Shown here: positions 23,904 to 33,404 of the stretch, one piece after another | How positions within the stretch are numbered: position 1 is the first letter of the stretch | Layout of the letters: every line of letters begins with the position of its first letter | Assembly: GCA_902523095.1 (NCBI GenBank) | Contig: CABYYE010000007.1 | Span: 1-42,745 of the forward strand | Direction of reading: 5' to 3' | Origin: an uncultured Pelagibacteraceae bacterium | Lineage (GTDB): Bacteria; Pseudomonadota; Alphaproteobacteria; Pelagibacterales; Pelagibacteraceae | Length of the DNA stretch: 42,745 bases | Made by a program: the position numbers and the translations under genes | The notes under the pieces: model-generated | What the model was told of the DNA's origin: nothing | The model's database searches: none | The model's input: the letters and a program-made list of their open reading frames with translations, nothing else

Positions 23904-25187
23904 TTACTTGTATACATTAATTATTGGTAGAGAGTCAAATGATGCTGTATCTATCTTAGATGAATGTTCTCTTCTCATTTTCCAATCTTTGTTTATTCCT
24001 GCCTGAGCGATACTAATTGCATTTCTACCATATTTTGCATTTGTAAAATCTATCGCTTTCATTAATGTATCCGATTTATTTTCTAAAATTGGAGCTAATA
24101 AATTTAAGTCTTTCTCAGATGCTTCTCTTAACTTTGATAAAATAATTCCAGTCTTTTGATAAAAGTAACCATATTTATAAATCTTTTTTAATCCAATTAT
24201 TGATTTTTTTACAAGCTCTAGACTATTGTCTGTAGCTACTGGTAATTCAATAGTGATTGAATTTGAGTAATATTTTCTATTTTTATCAAAAGGACTTGTT
24301 CTTATAAAAACAGTTATTGCTCTAGTTGTTTGTTTGTCTATTCTAATTTTCTCCGCTGCATTTAAACAATGAGTAGTTATAGACTCTGTTAATTTATCTA
24401 AGCTCTCGACTTTTTTTCCAAATGATCTCGATACACAACAACTTTTTCTTTTTGTTTCTTCTGTCTCTAAATTAATACAAGGAACACCCCTTAATTCCAT
24501 CACAGTTTTTGCACCTAGTACATTGGTGCTTTTTTTTACCCAACTATTTGAAATACTCTTCAGTTTATAGGCATTGTCTATTCCATTTTTTATGTATAGT
24601 TTAGATAATTGCCTACCTACTCCCCATATGTCCGAAACGCTAAATCTTTTCAATGTTTGATCAATATTATCTTTTAAAAATATTACACCCGCTTTATTTT
24701 TTTTAGCAATATGATTTGCAACTTTGCTTAAAGTTTTTGTGTGTGAAATTCCTACACTTGTTGGTATTCCAGTCCATTTAAGCACTCTTTCTCTTATTTT
24801 TTTGCCATATCCTTCCACCTTTTCATCTTTTATATGTGATAAGTCTATAAATGCTTCATCTATAGAATAAATTTCAATTTTATCAGAAAATCCTTTTAAC
24901 ACTTTCATCACTCTCCTAGAAAGATCTCCGTATAGTGCATAATTTGAAGAATATATTTGAACATTGTTTCTTTTAACTAATTCTTTTACTTTAAAATATG
25001 GTTCTCCCATTTTAATTCCAATATTTTTTGCTTCTGTGGATCTCGATATTACACATCCATCGTTATTCGATAATACAACAACAGGTACATTTTTAATTTT
25101 AGGGTTAAATAATCTTTCGCAAGAAACATAAAATGAATTACAGTCAATTAAAGCAATTTTCTTCTTACTGCTGTTTGTGAATGACAT
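23904..25187 (-). CDS. umuC: Y-family DNA polymerase V catalytic subunit UmuC
   Basis: The 427-residue translesion polymerase carries the Y-family catalytic residues: Asp15 in [13 protein letters not shown] and Asp110-Glu111 in [11 protein letters not shown], plus [11 protein letters not shown] and the [16 protein letters not shown] helix-hairpin region. The C-terminal little-finger domain ends without an obvious beta-clamp motif that I can identify with certainty. It overlaps umuD by 23 bases and is translated from the same SOS-regulated transcript. The stop codon is immediately followed by the TPP riboswitch of thiV, so thiV may also receive read-through from umuDC. Confidence 0.95.
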   Translation of the reverse strand: MSFTNSSKKKIALIDCNSFYVSCERLFNPKIKNVPVVVLSNNDGCVISRSTEAKNIGIKMGEPYFKVKELVKRNNVQIYSSNYALYGDLSRRVMKVLKGFSDKIEIYSIDEAFIDLSHIKDEKVEGYGKKIRERVLKWTGIPTSVGISHTKTLSKVANHIAKKNKAGVIFLKDNIDQTLKRFSVSDIWGVGRQLSKLYIKNGIDNAYKLKSISNSWVKKSTNVLGAKTVMELRGVPCINLETEETKRKSCCVSRSFGKKVESLDKLTESITTHCLNAAEKIRIDKQTTRAITVFIRTSPFDKNRKYYSNSITIELPVATDNSLELVKKSIIGLKKIYKYGYFYQKTGIILSKLREASEKDLNLLAPILENKSDTLMKAIDFTNAKYGRNAISIAQAGINKDWKMRREHSSKIDTASFDSLPIINVYK

Positions 25188-25560
25188 ATGTCACTACTCC
25201 CCAAATTATTATTTCTGGATTATCTATTAGATTAATTTTATCTGATGTATTTCTTGATCCAGACGTTAGATAATTTATTCCTTTATTTTTAATCAAAGTT
25301 TTAACTACAAGTTCCTCGTTAACGTTGGCTATTACTGTAGAAAGATTTTTTGGATTTAAGCTTTTGTCTACTATTAATAAGTCTCCATCATATATACCAA
25401 CGTTAGTCATAGACTTTCCTTGAACTCTTATAATAAAAGTAGCTGGAGCATTTGTGATAAGATGTGAGTTTAAATCTATATCATCTTCAATATAATCAGT
25501 TGCAGGAGAAGGAAAACCAGCTCCTACTTTGTGTAAATAGTAAGGTATCGTTAGTTTCAT
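25165..25560 (-). CDS. umuD: SOS mutagenesis protein UmuD
   Basis: The 131-residue protein is a LexA-fold self-cleaving peptidase that, after RecA-stimulated cleavage, becomes UmuD' and activates UmuC. The cleavage site is Ala14-Gly15 in [13 protein letters not shown]; the dyad is Ser50 in [15 protein letters not shown] and Lys87 in ELVVKTL, at the same 37-residue spacing as E. coli Ser60 and Lys97. The N-terminal arm is about 10 residues shorter than in E. coli. The ATG is 4 bases downstream of a LexA box and a strong promoter. Confidence 0.95.
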   Translation of the reverse strand: MKLTIPYYLHKVGAGFPSPATDYIEDDIDLNSHLITNAPATFIIRVQGKSMTNVGIYDGDLLIVDKSLNPKNLSTVIANVNEELVVKTLIKNKGINYLTSGSRNTSDKINLIDNPEIIIWGVVTYVIHKQQ

Positions 25561-25564
25561 AAAT

Positions 25565-25579
25565 GTTCTTGCTTTGTTC
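25565..25579 (-). promoter_or_regulatory. LexA (SOS) box of umuDC
   Basis: GTTC-N7-GTTC on plus, equal to GAAC-N7-GAAC on minus, is the direct-repeat operator recognised by alphaproteobacterial LexA. It directly touches the -10 box and covers the expected transcription start, the ideal place for repression. It lies 4 bases before the umuD ATG. Confidence 0.9.
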
Positions 25580-25609
25580 TTTATAGATGATAGACTGCCC
25601 TTCTGTCAA
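25580..25609 (-). promoter_or_regulatory. Near-consensus sigma70 promoter of umuDC
   Basis: Read on minus, a perfect -35 TTGACA (25609-25604) and a -10 TATAAA (25585-25580) are 18 bases apart. Transcription should begin inside the adjacent LexA box, giving a leader of only about 12-15 bases. This is the best promoter match I can see in the window. Confidence 0.85.
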
Positions 25610-25683
25610 TCTTTTTAATTAAAATTATCAAAGTGGGTCAAATTGCAAATCGAAAAAAGAATGAGGATTAGTTAATAAGAAGT

Positions 25684-26454
25684 GTGATAAAAAAAATATT
25701 TTCAACTTTAATAATAATCTTATTTGCGACAAGCATTCAAGCTGCATCAAAATTAGATACTATCAAACAAAATGGTGAGTTGAGAGTAGGAACTACTGGC
25801 GATTGGGATCCAATGTCAATGAAAGATCCAGCAACAAATAAATATAAAGGATTTGATATTGATGTGATGAGAGAATTGGCGAAAGATTTGGGCGTAAAAG
25901 TAAATTTCGTTCCTGCTGAGTGGAAAACAATAGTAGCAGGAATAACAGCTGATAGATATGATATTTCAACTAGTGTAACAAAAACTCCTAAAAGAGCTGA
26001 GGTTGCAGGTTTTACAGCAACGTATTATAAATATGGAACAGTTCCTCTAGTTTTAAAAAAAAATCTTAAAAAATTTTCAACTTGGGACTCTTTGAATAAC
26101 AACAATGTTACGATAGCTACAACTTTAGGTACATCTCAAGAAGAAAAAGCTAAAGAGTTTTTTCCAAAGTCTAAACTTAAATCTGTTGAAGCGCCTGCTA
26201 GAGATTTTCAAGAAGTATTAGCTGGAAGAGCTGATGGTAATATTACAAGCTCTACAGAGGCAAATAAACTAATTATCAAATATCCTCAATTAACTATTGT
26301 ACCAGATGGTGAAAAAAATCCAGCATTTTTGGCAATGATGGTTCCTAAGGGAGACAAAATTTGGAATGATTACGTTAGTAATTGGATAAAAAAGAAACAA
26401 GCTTCTGGATTTTTTGAGAAATTATTAGCAAAGTATAATCTAAAAAGCTTATAA
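25684..26454 (+). CDS. Amino-acid-type ABC transporter substrate-binding protein
   Basis: The 256-residue periplasmic protein has a signal peptide (about residues 1-20, cut near SIQA-ASK) and a family 3 solute-binding fold: [33 protein letters not shown], and [20 protein letters not shown], where the Arg after TPK usually binds the ligand carboxylate. The sequence also resembles cyclohexadienyl-dehydratase-like (PheC-type) proteins, which share this fold, but the permease gene 41 bases downstream favours transport. It begins with GTG; no ATG is available. The ligand cannot be read from sequence. Confidence 0.85.
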   Translation: MIKKIFSTLIIILFATSIQAASKLDTIKQNGELRVGTTGDWDPMSMKDPATNKYKGFDIDVMRELAKDLGVKVNFVPAEWKTIVAGITADRYDISTSVTKTPKRAEVAGFTATYYKYGTVPLVLKKNLKKFSTWDSLNNNNVTIATTLGTSQEEKAKEFFPKSKLKSVEAPARDFQEVLAGRADGNITSSTEANKLIIKYPQLTIVPDGEKNPAFLAMMVPKGDKIWNDYVSNWIKKKQASGFFEKLLAKYNLKSL

Positions 26455-26495
26455 TTTAAGTTTTAATACCTTTTATTTATACATATAGTCATATA

Positions 26496-27230
26496 GTGAA
26501 GTTTTTAAAATTTACGATCCTGTTATTTTTTTTACAAGGATGTAGCTCAAGTTATGAATGGGGATGGTATATTCTTAGCCCAGAAAATATAGACGGGCTT
26601 ACCAATTTAAAATTTTTGATAAGTGGTATAACAACCACTATTTATATTTCAGTAATATCAATAATATTAGCAATGATTATTGGTTTGATAGTTGCTTTAC
26701 CATCTCTCTCAAGAAATAAATTTCTTACTTTTTTCAACATAACTTACGTAGAGATTGTGAGGGCTATACCTTTATTAGTTTTAATTCTTTGGATTTATTA
26801 CGGATTACCAATTATGTTAGGAATTAGTTTTTCCCCTTTTGTATCGGGTATAATCGCCCTAACTATAAGTGAAAGCGCTTTTCAAGCAGAAATTTTCAGA
26901 GCTGGAATAAATTCAATTTCTAAGGGTCAACATGAGGTATCAGAGTCACTTGGAATGGATTTTTGGAAAAAAATGAGATTAGTAATCATGCCTCAGGCTA
27001 TTAAAGTTGTACTACCGGCGATGGGTAATCAGTTTGTTTATGTATTAAAAATGTCTTCTCTTGTGTCAATTATAGGAATAGGAGATTTAACAAGAAAGGC
27101 TAATGAACTAGTTACTACTACTTATAGGCCTCTGGAAATATATACTTTTTTGATATTAGAATACTTAGTATTAATTTTAGTTGTGTCTTATTTTGTAAGA
27201 AAATTAGAGAGTAAACTAAAATACAAATAA
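26496..27230 (+). CDS. Amino-acid-type ABC transporter permease with an N-terminal lipobox-like segment
   Basis: The 244-residue inner-membrane protein belongs to the HisM/GlnP permease family: GITTTIYISVISIILAMIIG, VEIVRAIPLLVLILWIYYGLP, and the ATPase-contacting EAA loop (SESLGMDFWKKMRLVIMPQA). It starts with GTG. Unusually, before the first typical helix there is a short signal-like segment ending LQGC followed by SSSYEWGWYILSP, which looks like a lipoprotein lipobox. The cognate binding protein is just upstream, but no ATP-binding subunit is in the window. The 3' end overlaps the convergent MATE gene by 15 bases. Confidence 0.88.
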   Translation: MKFLKFTILLFFLQGCSSSYEWGWYILSPENIDGLTNLKFLISGITTTIYISVISIILAMIIGLIVALPSLSRNKFLTFFNITYVEIVRAIPLLVLILWIYYGLPIMLGISFSPFVSGIIALTISESAFQAEIFRAGINSISKGQHEVSESLGMDFWKKMRLVIMPQAIKVVLPAMGNQFVYVLKMSSLVSIIGIGDLTRKANELVTTTYRPLEIYTFLILEYLVLILVVSYFVRKLESKLKYK

Positions 27231-28577
27231 TCTTTTAAAAGAAATCTTAAATACTTTTTTCAAAAAAAAAGGAACAAAAAGCAAGACTACAAATCCCATA
27301 ATCCAGTTAGTTTTTAATATTGTATAAAATATATCCTGATATTCACCATTCTTTATATTAATTACATAATAGAGAGAAGCAAAAGGAATTAATGTTAATC
27401 TCAAAATTGTCATATAGAGACTATATAAGGGCCTCTTCAGAGCCTGAAACAAAGCTGAAGTAATAAAAAAAACAGGATATACTGGACCAATAAGAGCAGC
27501 TACTTGCAAATAAAGAGCTCCACTTTGAATTACATCTGGATTACTTGTAAAAAAAGAAATTATTATCTCTGATGTAAGAAAAACAAAAATACCTGCTAAA
27601 ACCATAAATCCAAAACCAAATATTAGTGCTTTTCCATAAACCTCTTTAACTCTAAAGTGCATTTTTGCTCCAAAATTCTGACCAGCAATTGATAGTACAG
27701 CAGTATTTAATCCAATGACTGGAAGAAGTAAAACTTGTTCTATTCTTACAGCGGTGCCGTAACCGGCTGTTGTTAATTCTCCAAATTGACCTACAAAATA
27801 AAAAATATTAAACACACCAAACATGATCATTAACATGGTAAACATTATCGGAACAGATTGTTTAAACAATGTGCTTATATAATCTATTTTTGGTTTAAAA
27901 CATTCTATGTTTAAGTATTTTTTTAATTTACAACAATAAACTTTATTAATTAAATAAATTAATCCAATCAATTGTGATACTAATGTTGCAATGGCTAAAC
28001 CAGCAATACCGAACGCAGGTACAAATCCATAACCAAAAATGAAAAGAGGATTAAGAAAAATATTTAAAAAGAAAGTAAATATTAAAACATTTCTATAACT
28101 TTTCGTATCACCTTGAGCATTAAGCGTTCCGTTTAAAGATAATTGTACAAGAACTATTATAGCTCCAAAAAAAATAATATCTAAGTATTCACGAGTTAAA
28201 ATAATACTTTCTTGATTTGAACCCATAATTGTAAGAAGTTCGTCTGAAAAATTTAAACCAAATATTGTAACAAAAATAGATATACCGATAGCGAAAATAA
28301 TTGATTGGGCTACGTACATGGAGGCTTTTCTATCTTCCTTTGCCCCTATCGCATTACCAATTAGCGCTGTTGTACCAGCGCCAATACCAACTGCTACTGC
28401 TATAGCTATAAAATATATTGGCCAAGACTTAGCTATTGCTGCTAAAGCCTCTGGAGAAATTTTACCCGCAAAATACGTATCAACAAGATTATAAAAAGTT
28501 TGAAAAAGTGAACCAGTGCTAGCAGGTATAGTTACTTTTCTCAACAATTCCCAAATCGATCCTTTTGTTAAATCCAT
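27216..28577 (-). CDS. MATE-family multidrug/sodium antiporter
   Basis: The protein has 12 hydrophobic segments in two halves and a MATE start: TIPASTGSLFQTFYNLVDTYFAG, then AGTTALIGNAIGAKEDRKAS; the second half has GYGTAVRIEQVLLLP and AGQNFGAKM. These are export pumps using sodium or proton gradients. I chose the ATG at 28577 (453 residues), 4 bases after the trhO stop, instead of a TTG further upstream that would add 17 residues and overlap trhO. It is the last gene of the gatCAB operon; its substrate is unknown. Confidence 0.88.
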   Translation of the reverse strand: MDLTKGSIWELLRKVTIPASTGSLFQTFYNLVDTYFAGKISPEALAAIAKSWPIYFIAIAVAVGIGAGTTALIGNAIGAKEDRKASMYVAQSIIFAIGISIFVTIFGLNFSDELLTIMGSNQESIILTREYLDIIFFGAIIVLVQLSLNGTLNAQGDTKSYRNVLIFTFFLNIFLNPLFIFGYGFVPAFGIAGLAIATLVSQLIGLIYLINKVYCCKLKKYLNIECFKPKIDYISTLFKQSVPIMFTMLMIMFGVFNIFYFVGQFGELTTAGYGTAVRIEQVLLLPVIGLNTAVLSIAGQNFGAKMHFRVKEVYGKALIFGFGFMVLAGIFVFLTSEIIISFFTSNPDVIQSGALYLQVAALIGPVYPVFFITSALFQALKRPLYSLYMTILRLTLIPFASLYYVINIKNGEYQDIFYTILKTNWIMGFVVLLFVPFFLKKVFKISFKRLFVF

Positions 28578-28581
28578 AATA

Positions 28582-29487
28582 TTAATATTCCCTTTGAAAC
28601 TTATGCTTTTTTCCAGCTTTTTTAGCAAGGTTAATTTGATTTTGCCTCATACGAAATCTTATTTTTTGTGAATTTGAGAGTGTGTCATAACACCTTGAGC
28701 ATGAAACACCCTCTTCATATTTGTAGGATTTTTTATCTTTTGCAGAAAAAGGTGTTCGACATCCGCTACATACAGAGTAAGTTCCTTGTTTTAATTTGTG
28801 TTTAAGTGATATTCTGTTGTCAAAAACAAAACACTCTCCCTTCCATAAACTGTCTTTCTTCTCAGTTTTATTTAAATAGTTAAGTATTCCACCTTTTAAT
28901 TGGAAAACATTTTTAAAACCTTTTCTTTTTAAAAAAATAGAAGCTTTTTCACACCTTATACCTCCAGTACAAAACATTGCTACTGGTTTTGTTTTCTTAA
29001 TTTTTTTTAGATATTTTGGAAAATCTCTAAAGTTTTGAATTTTTGGATTTATTGCATTTTTAAAAGTCCCAACATCATATTCAAATGGCTTTCTAGCATC
29101 TATAACTAAAGTTTCTTTGTTTGAAATAAGTTTGTTCCATGCCTTTCCAGAAATATATCTATTAAGTTTTTTATTTTTTGAGTTTATTTTTAAACCTAGC
29201 GGAACAACCTCATCTTTAATTTTTATTTTGCCTTTATGAAATGGTTGAAAATAACTTTGAGACATGTTCTTACTATCAAAATTCTTAAACCTAAATTGCC
29301 TTTTTAATATCTTTATTATTTTGCTTACATCATATTTTTTACCTACAATTGTCCCGTTTATACCCTCTGCTGATAAAACTATTGTGCCCCTAACATTGTT
29401 TTCAGAAATTTTCTCTTGGAATAATAATTTATTTTTTTTCAAAAATTTAATTTTTTTAAACTTATAAAAACCATAAATTGTATACAT
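28582..29487 (-). CDS. trhO: tRNA uridine(34) hydroxylase TrhO (rhodanese family, YceA type)
   Basis: The 301-residue protein matches TrhO, which uses oxygen to make 5-hydroxyuridine at position 34 of certain tRNAs. It has an N-terminal acylphosphatase-like domain (GTIVLSAEGINGTIVG), a rhodanese domain with the active cysteine in MFCTGGIRCEKAS (Cys173), and a C-terminal pair of CxxC motifs (Cys240/243, Cys263/266). The ATG at 29487 shares a base with the stop of the methyltransferase gene (TAATG), so translation is coupled; a TTG 15 bases upstream is possible but less likely. Confidence 0.93.
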   Translation of the reverse strand: MYTIYGFYKFKKIKFLKKNKLLFQEKISENNVRGTIVLSAEGINGTIVGKKYDVSKIIKILKRQFRFKNFDSKNMSQSYFQPFHKGKIKIKDEVVPLGLKINSKNKKLNRYISGKAWNKLISNKETLVIDARKPFEYDVGTFKNAINPKIQNFRDFPKYLKKIKKTKPVAMFCTGGIRCEKASIFLKRKGFKNVFQLKGGILNYLNKTEKKDSLWKGECFVFDNRISLKHKLKQGTYSVCSGCRTPFSAKDKKSYKYEEGVSCSRCYDTLSNSQKIRFRMRQNQINLAKKAGKKHKFQREY

Positions 29488-30140
29488 TATTTTTTGATAC
29501 AAACTGTAAGTCCATCTCCTATCGGAATAATATTTTTTACAATTCTGCTATCTTCCTTAATGTGTTTATTAAATTCTCTTATAATGTTAGTAAATTTGTC
29601 GTTTTTTTTAACATCTGCCACTTCTCCGTGCCATAAAACATTATCTATAACAATAAGCCCATTTTTATTAATAAGTTCAATACATATTTCGTAATAATTG
29701 AGATAATTTTCTTTATCAGCATCTATAAAAATTAAATCGTACTTTTGATTTAAATCCTTCAACTCTTTTAAACTTTCAATAGCAGGTTTAATGATTTGTT
29801 TTATTTTTTGTTCATTTGCCTTTTCATAAAATGATTGAGCTTTTTTACTAAATTTAGAACTTTTATCTAAACTAATCAGAAGCCCGTTAGGTGGAAGTGC
29901 TAAAGCCATAGACAAAGCACTAAAACCTGTAAAACTTCCTATTTCTAAAATCTTTTTAACATTAGAAATTTTTATTAATGTTTGTAGAAATTGTGCTTGA
30001 GAAACTGAAATCTGTAATCTCTGTTGATCACCTAGACTTATATTATGTTGGATAATTTCTTTCTGAACATCAGTTAAAACTTCTGAGTGATCAATAATAT
30101 ACTGTTCAAGATTTTCAGTTAAGTCTAATTTTTTAGGCAT
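29487..30140 (-). CDS. Family-3 O-methyltransferase (CCoAOMT-like), possible tRNA ho5U34 methyltransferase TrmR
   Basis: The 217-residue SAM-dependent enzyme has the SAM motif KKILEIGSFTGFSALSMAL, the metal-binding FIDADKENY and VIDNVLWHG (Asp-Asn), and ends PIGDGLTVCIKK. This fold includes catechol methyltransferases and Bacillus YrrM/TrmR, which methylates 5-hydroxyuridine-34 of tRNA to 5-methoxyuridine. Overall sequence looks nearer to the catechol-type branch, but the TAATG coupling to trhO, whose product is TrmR's substrate, favours the tRNA role. It follows gatB by 2 bases. Family is sure; the specific substrate is inference. Confidence 0.85.
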   Translation of the reverse strand: MPKKLDLTENLEQYIIDHSEVLTDVQKEIIQHNISLGDQQRLQISVSQAQFLQTLIKISNVKKILEIGSFTGFSALSMALALPPNGLLISLDKSSKFSKKAQSFYEKANEQKIKQIIKPAIESLKELKDLNQKYDLIFIDADKENYLNYYEICIELINKNGLIVIDNVLWHGEVADVKKNDKFTNIIREFNKHIKEDSRIVKNIIPIGDGLTVCIKK

Positions 30141-30142
30141 AA

Positions 30143-31612
30143 TTAGCCTTTTAAAAGTTTTTTTAGAATTTCATTTGTCAATTGAGGGTTTGCTTTTCCA
30201 CCAGATAATTTCATAACTTGACCAACAAAAAAACCAAATAATTTTTCTTTTCCAGCTTTATACTGATTAACTTTATCTTTATCTTTTGACAATATCTCAT
30301 TAATTATTTTTTCTAATTCTTTAGGATCACTTTGTTGTTTCATCCCTTTTGTCTCTATGATTTTTCTTGGATCATCTCCGCTTTCAACCATAATTTCAAA
30401 AACCTCTTTTGCTATTCTACCTGAAATCTCTCCTGATTTTATTGATTGAATTAACCCTGCAAAATTTTTAGCGGAAATAGGTGATGTAGAAATATTGAGA
30501 CTTTTATCGTTCAGCATTGCAAATAAATCACCCATCATCCATGTAGCTGCGAGTTTTTTGTCAGACAATTTTGCAACTTCCTCATAGTAATCAGAGATTT
30601 CTTTTTCAGAAACTAATACGTTTGCTTCATAAGAGTTAAGCCCATATTCTTTAATAAATCGCTCTTTTTTTTTATCTGGCAACTCAGGTAAAGATTTTTT
30701 TAAATCATCAATTAATTTTTGTTCAAGTTTCAGTGGTAACAGATCAGGATCAGGAAAATATCTATAATCGTGAGCATCTTCTTTTGATCTCATTGATCTT
30801 GTTTCGTTTTTTTTTGTATCAAATAATCTTGTTTCTTGATCTATCTCTTTTCCGTCTTCTAGCAATTCAACTTGTCTATAAGCTTCATATTCTATCGCCA
30901 TTTGCATAAATTTTATTGAATTTACATTTTTTATTTCACATCTTGTGCCAAGTTTTTTATCACCTACCTTTCTTACTGATACATTTACATCTGCTCTTAA
31001 TGAACCTTCTTGCATGTTACCATCGCAAGTACCCAAGTATCTCATTATAGTTCTAAGTTTTTTTATATAAGCATTAACCTCATCGGGGGACCGAAGGTCG
31101 GGCTTACTAACAATTTCCATTAATGCAATTCCAGAACGATTTAAATCAACATAGGTGCTTGAAGGATCCATATCATGAATGCTTTTACCCGCGTCCTGTT
31201 CTAAATGAAGTCTTTCAATGCCAATTTCTTTTGAACCATAAGGCATATCTAATAAAACCTTACCTTCACCAACAATAGGATTTTTATATTGTGATATTTG
31301 ATAACCTTGAGGAAGATCAGCATAAAAATAATTTTTTCTGTCAAAAACTGAATAATTATTGATTTTTGCATTCAAACCTAGACCTGTCCTTACAGCTTGT
31401 TTAACACACTCCTCATTAATAACTGGCAACATTCCAGGAAAAGCAGAGTCAATTAAACTAACTTGTTTATTAGGATCAGCTCCAAATTTGGTGGATGAGC
31501 CTGAAAAAAGTTTCGAATTTGAAAGGACTTGAGCATGAACTTCTAAACCTATAACTACTTCATACTTCTCTTTCTCTCCATTAACAAAATAATCAAATTT
31601 TCCTTTACTCAT
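30143..31612 (-). CDS. gatB: Aspartyl/glutamyl-tRNA amidotransferase subunit B
   Basis: The protein activates and amidates misacylated Glu-tRNA(Gln) or Asp-tRNA(Asn) with ammonia from GatA. Motifs are [33 protein letters not shown] (in parts: PQGYQISQY), [16 protein letters not shown] and a C-terminal YqeY-like tail domain ([20 protein letters not shown]). I chose the ATG at 31612, which overlaps the gatA stop as ATGA and has GGTGG just before it, giving 489 residues; an ATG at 31621 would add MVV. It sits between gatA and the methyltransferase gene. Confidence 0.97.
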   Translation of the reverse strand: MSKGKFDYFVNGEKEKYEVVIGLEVHAQVLSNSKLFSGSSTKFGADPNKQVSLIDSAFPGMLPVINEECVKQAVRTGLGLNAKINNYSVFDRKNYFYADLPQGYQISQYKNPIVGEGKVLLDMPYGSKEIGIERLHLEQDAGKSIHDMDPSSTYVDLNRSGIALMEIVSKPDLRSPDEVNAYIKKLRTIMRYLGTCDGNMQEGSLRADVNVSVRKVGDKKLGTRCEIKNVNSIKFMQMAIEYEAYRQVELLEDGKEIDQETRLFDTKKNETRSMRSKEDAHDYRYFPDPDLLPLKLEQKLIDDLKKSLPELPDKKKERFIKEYGLNSYEANVLVSEKEISDYYEEVAKLSDKKLAATWMMGDLFAMLNDKSLNISTSPISAKNFAGLIQSIKSGEISGRIAKEVFEIMVESGDDPRKIIETKGMKQQSDPKELEKIINEILSKDKDKVNQYKAGKEKLFGFFVGQVMKLSGGKANPQLTNEILKKLLKG

Positions 31613-33066
31613 GACCACCATTTTTTAATTTCATTTTTATAACCACAATTTTTTTCAAACGCATAACCAATATTTAAAATTTTTTGTTCATCTAGAGCCT
31701 TGCCAATTAATTGTAACCCTAGTGGGTAACCTTGTTTATCTAATCCAGCAGGTAAAGATAAAGCTGGTAATCCTGCTAAATTTACAGGAACTGTAAATAT
31801 ATCGTTTAAATACATTGATACTGGATTATTTGTTTTTTCTCCTATCTTAAATGCCGAGCTAGGTGTTGAGGGTGTTAAAATAGCATCAACCTTTGTAAAA
31901 TTGTCATCAAAATCCTTTTTAATTAATTGTCTAACTTTTTGTGCTTTTAAATAATAAGCATCATAATAACCTGAAGACAAAACATAAGTCCCTATTAATA
32001 TTCTTCTCTTTACTTCATCACCAAAACCTTCAGATCTAGTGTTTTCATACATTTCAATTAAATCTTTCCCTTTTTGTGATCTGTGTCCATATCTTACACC
32101 ATCATATCTTGCTAAATTCGATGATGCTTCTGCGGGAGCAACTATATAATAAGTCGGCAAAGCATACTTGGTATGTGGTAGTGAAATATCAATTAACTCA
32201 GCGCCTAAATCTTTTAATATTTTTTTTCCTTTTTCCCAAAGTTCATCAATATCATTTGGCATATTATCTACTCGATACTCTTTGGGAATACCAATTTTCA
32301 TTCCTTTAATATTATCTTTTAAATTTTTTGAGTATGTTTCTTTTTTTTTATTAATTGAGGTTGAGTCTTTTTCATCAAAACTAGACATTGCCTCAAGCAT
32401 GATTGCACAATCAGAAACAGTTTTTGTCATCGGTCCTGCTTGATCTAATGAAGAAGCAAATGCAACTATACCCCATCTCGAACAAAGACCGTAGGTTGGT
32501 TTAAGACCTACGGTACCAGTAAATGATGCTGGTTGTCTTATAGAACCGCCGGTATCTGTACCAATTGTTGCTGGAGTTAAATCGGCTGCTAAAGCTGAGG
32601 AAGATCCTCCTGAAGAGCCTCCGGGGACTAACTGATCTCCAACAGGATTAATTACGTTTCCAAAAAAACTCGTCTCATTCGAAGAACCCATAGCAAATTC
32701 ATCACAATTTAATTTTCCAAGTAGGAAGGCTCCGCTGTCCCATAAATTTTTTGTAACAGTCGACTCATATGAAGGAACAAAATTATTTAAAATATTGCTT
32801 CCAGCTGTAGTTTTTATATTTTCTGTACAAAATAAATCTTTTACTGCTAAAGGTATTCCGTGAAGAAGTAGATCATTATTAGGTTTATTATCAAATTTTT
32901 TTGCATTTTCTAATGCTTGATCAAATGTTGTTGTTACAAAAGCATTAAGTTTTTTTGCATTTTCAATATTCTTTATATATGCTTGTGTAAGTTCTAATGA
33001 AGATATCTTCTTAGACTTCACACTTTCTAAAATTTCACTTAAACTTTGATTTGTTATATTGCTCAT
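31609..33066 (-). CDS. gatA: Aspartyl/glutamyl-tRNA amidotransferase subunit A
   Basis: The 485-residue amidase-signature enzyme releases ammonia from glutamine for tRNA amidation. The catalytic triad is present: Lys76 in [10 protein letters not shown], Ser151 in PGGSSGGS and the nucleophile Ser175 in [12 protein letters not shown], with the same 99-residue spacing seen in well-studied GatA. The N-terminus and length are normal. The ATG overlaps the gatC stop by one base (TAATG) and the stop overlaps gatB, so all three subunits are coupled for equal synthesis. Confidence 0.98.
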   Translation of the reverse strand: MSNITNQSLSEILESVKSKKISSLELTQAYIKNIENAKKLNAFVTTTFDQALENAKKFDNKPNNDLLLHGIPLAVKDLFCTENIKTTAGSNILNNFVPSYESTVTKNLWDSGAFLLGKLNCDEFAMGSSNETSFFGNVINPVGDQLVPGGSSGGSSSALAADLTPATIGTDTGGSIRQPASFTGTVGLKPTYGLCSRWGIVAFASSLDQAGPMTKTVSDCAIMLEAMSSFDEKDSTSINKKKETYSKNLKDNIKGMKIGIPKEYRVDNMPNDIDELWEKGKKILKDLGAELIDISLPHTKYALPTYYIVAPAEASSNLARYDGVRYGHRSQKGKDLIEMYENTRSEGFGDEVKRRILIGTYVLSSGYYDAYYLKAQKVRQLIKKDFDDNFTKVDAILTPSTPSSAFKIGEKTNNPVSMYLNDIFTVPVNLAGLPALSLPAGLDKQGYPLGLQLIGKALDEQKILNIGYAFEKNCGYKNEIKKWWS

Positions 33067-33353
33067 TACTCGACCACTTTCGGAACTACAAAAAATTCTT
33101 CGCTTTTTTTAGGAGAATTTTTAAGAATTTTTTCTCTTATTTTTCCATCACTTATTTCATCTTTTCTTGATCTTAATGACTGGTTCAAAATCGAAGTTAA
33201 TGGCTCAACTTTATCAGTGTTTAATTCATTTAATTGTTCGATAAACTTAAAAATTGAGTTTAAATCTTTAGTTAAGCTATCTACTTTAGCTTCATCTACT
33301 GATATTCGAGCTAATTTGGCTACATGTTTAATTTTTTCTTTATCTAAAGACAT
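33066..33353 (-). CDS. gatC: Aspartyl/glutamyl-tRNA amidotransferase subunit C
   Basis: The 95-residue subunit wraps around GatA and GatB and stabilises the complex. It begins with the typical [24 protein letters not shown] helix region (in parts: [28 protein letters not shown]), followed by [20 protein letters not shown] and ends in a VPKVVE tail. It is the first gene of the six-gene minus-strand operon. The 51-base gap to the divergent ruvX holds an inverted repeat that touches its start codon. Confidence 0.94.
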   Translation of the reverse strand: MSLDKEKIKHVAKLARISVDEAKVDSLTKDLNSIFKFIEQLNELNTDKVEPLTSILNQSLRSRKDEISDGKIREKILKNSPKKSEEFFVVPKVVE

Positions 33354-33391
33354 TTGTGAAATAAGTTAGTTTAAATGTGTTTTATCACAAA
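33353..33391. repeat. 7-bp inverted repeat in the gatC/ruvX divergent gap
   Basis: TTTGTGA (33353-33359) and TCACAAA (33385-33391) are exact reverse complements with centres 32 bases apart, about three helical turns. Each arm contains TTGTGA, a -35-like hexamer pointing into the gap. It could serve as paired operator half-sites or as two back-to-back -35 elements. A chance origin is possible. Confidence 0.35.
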
Positions 33392-33404
33392 TTAGGTAAA
33401 TTTC

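Noticed and set aside
28578-28628. Longer MATE protein starting with TTG at 28628
   Set aside because: It would overlap trhO by 47 bases with a non-ATG start; an ATG lies 4 bases after the trhO stop and gives a normal MATE N-terminus.
29488-29502. Longer TrhO starting with TTG at 29502
   Set aside because: The ATG at 29487 forms a TAATG junction with the upstream stop and fits the family start better.
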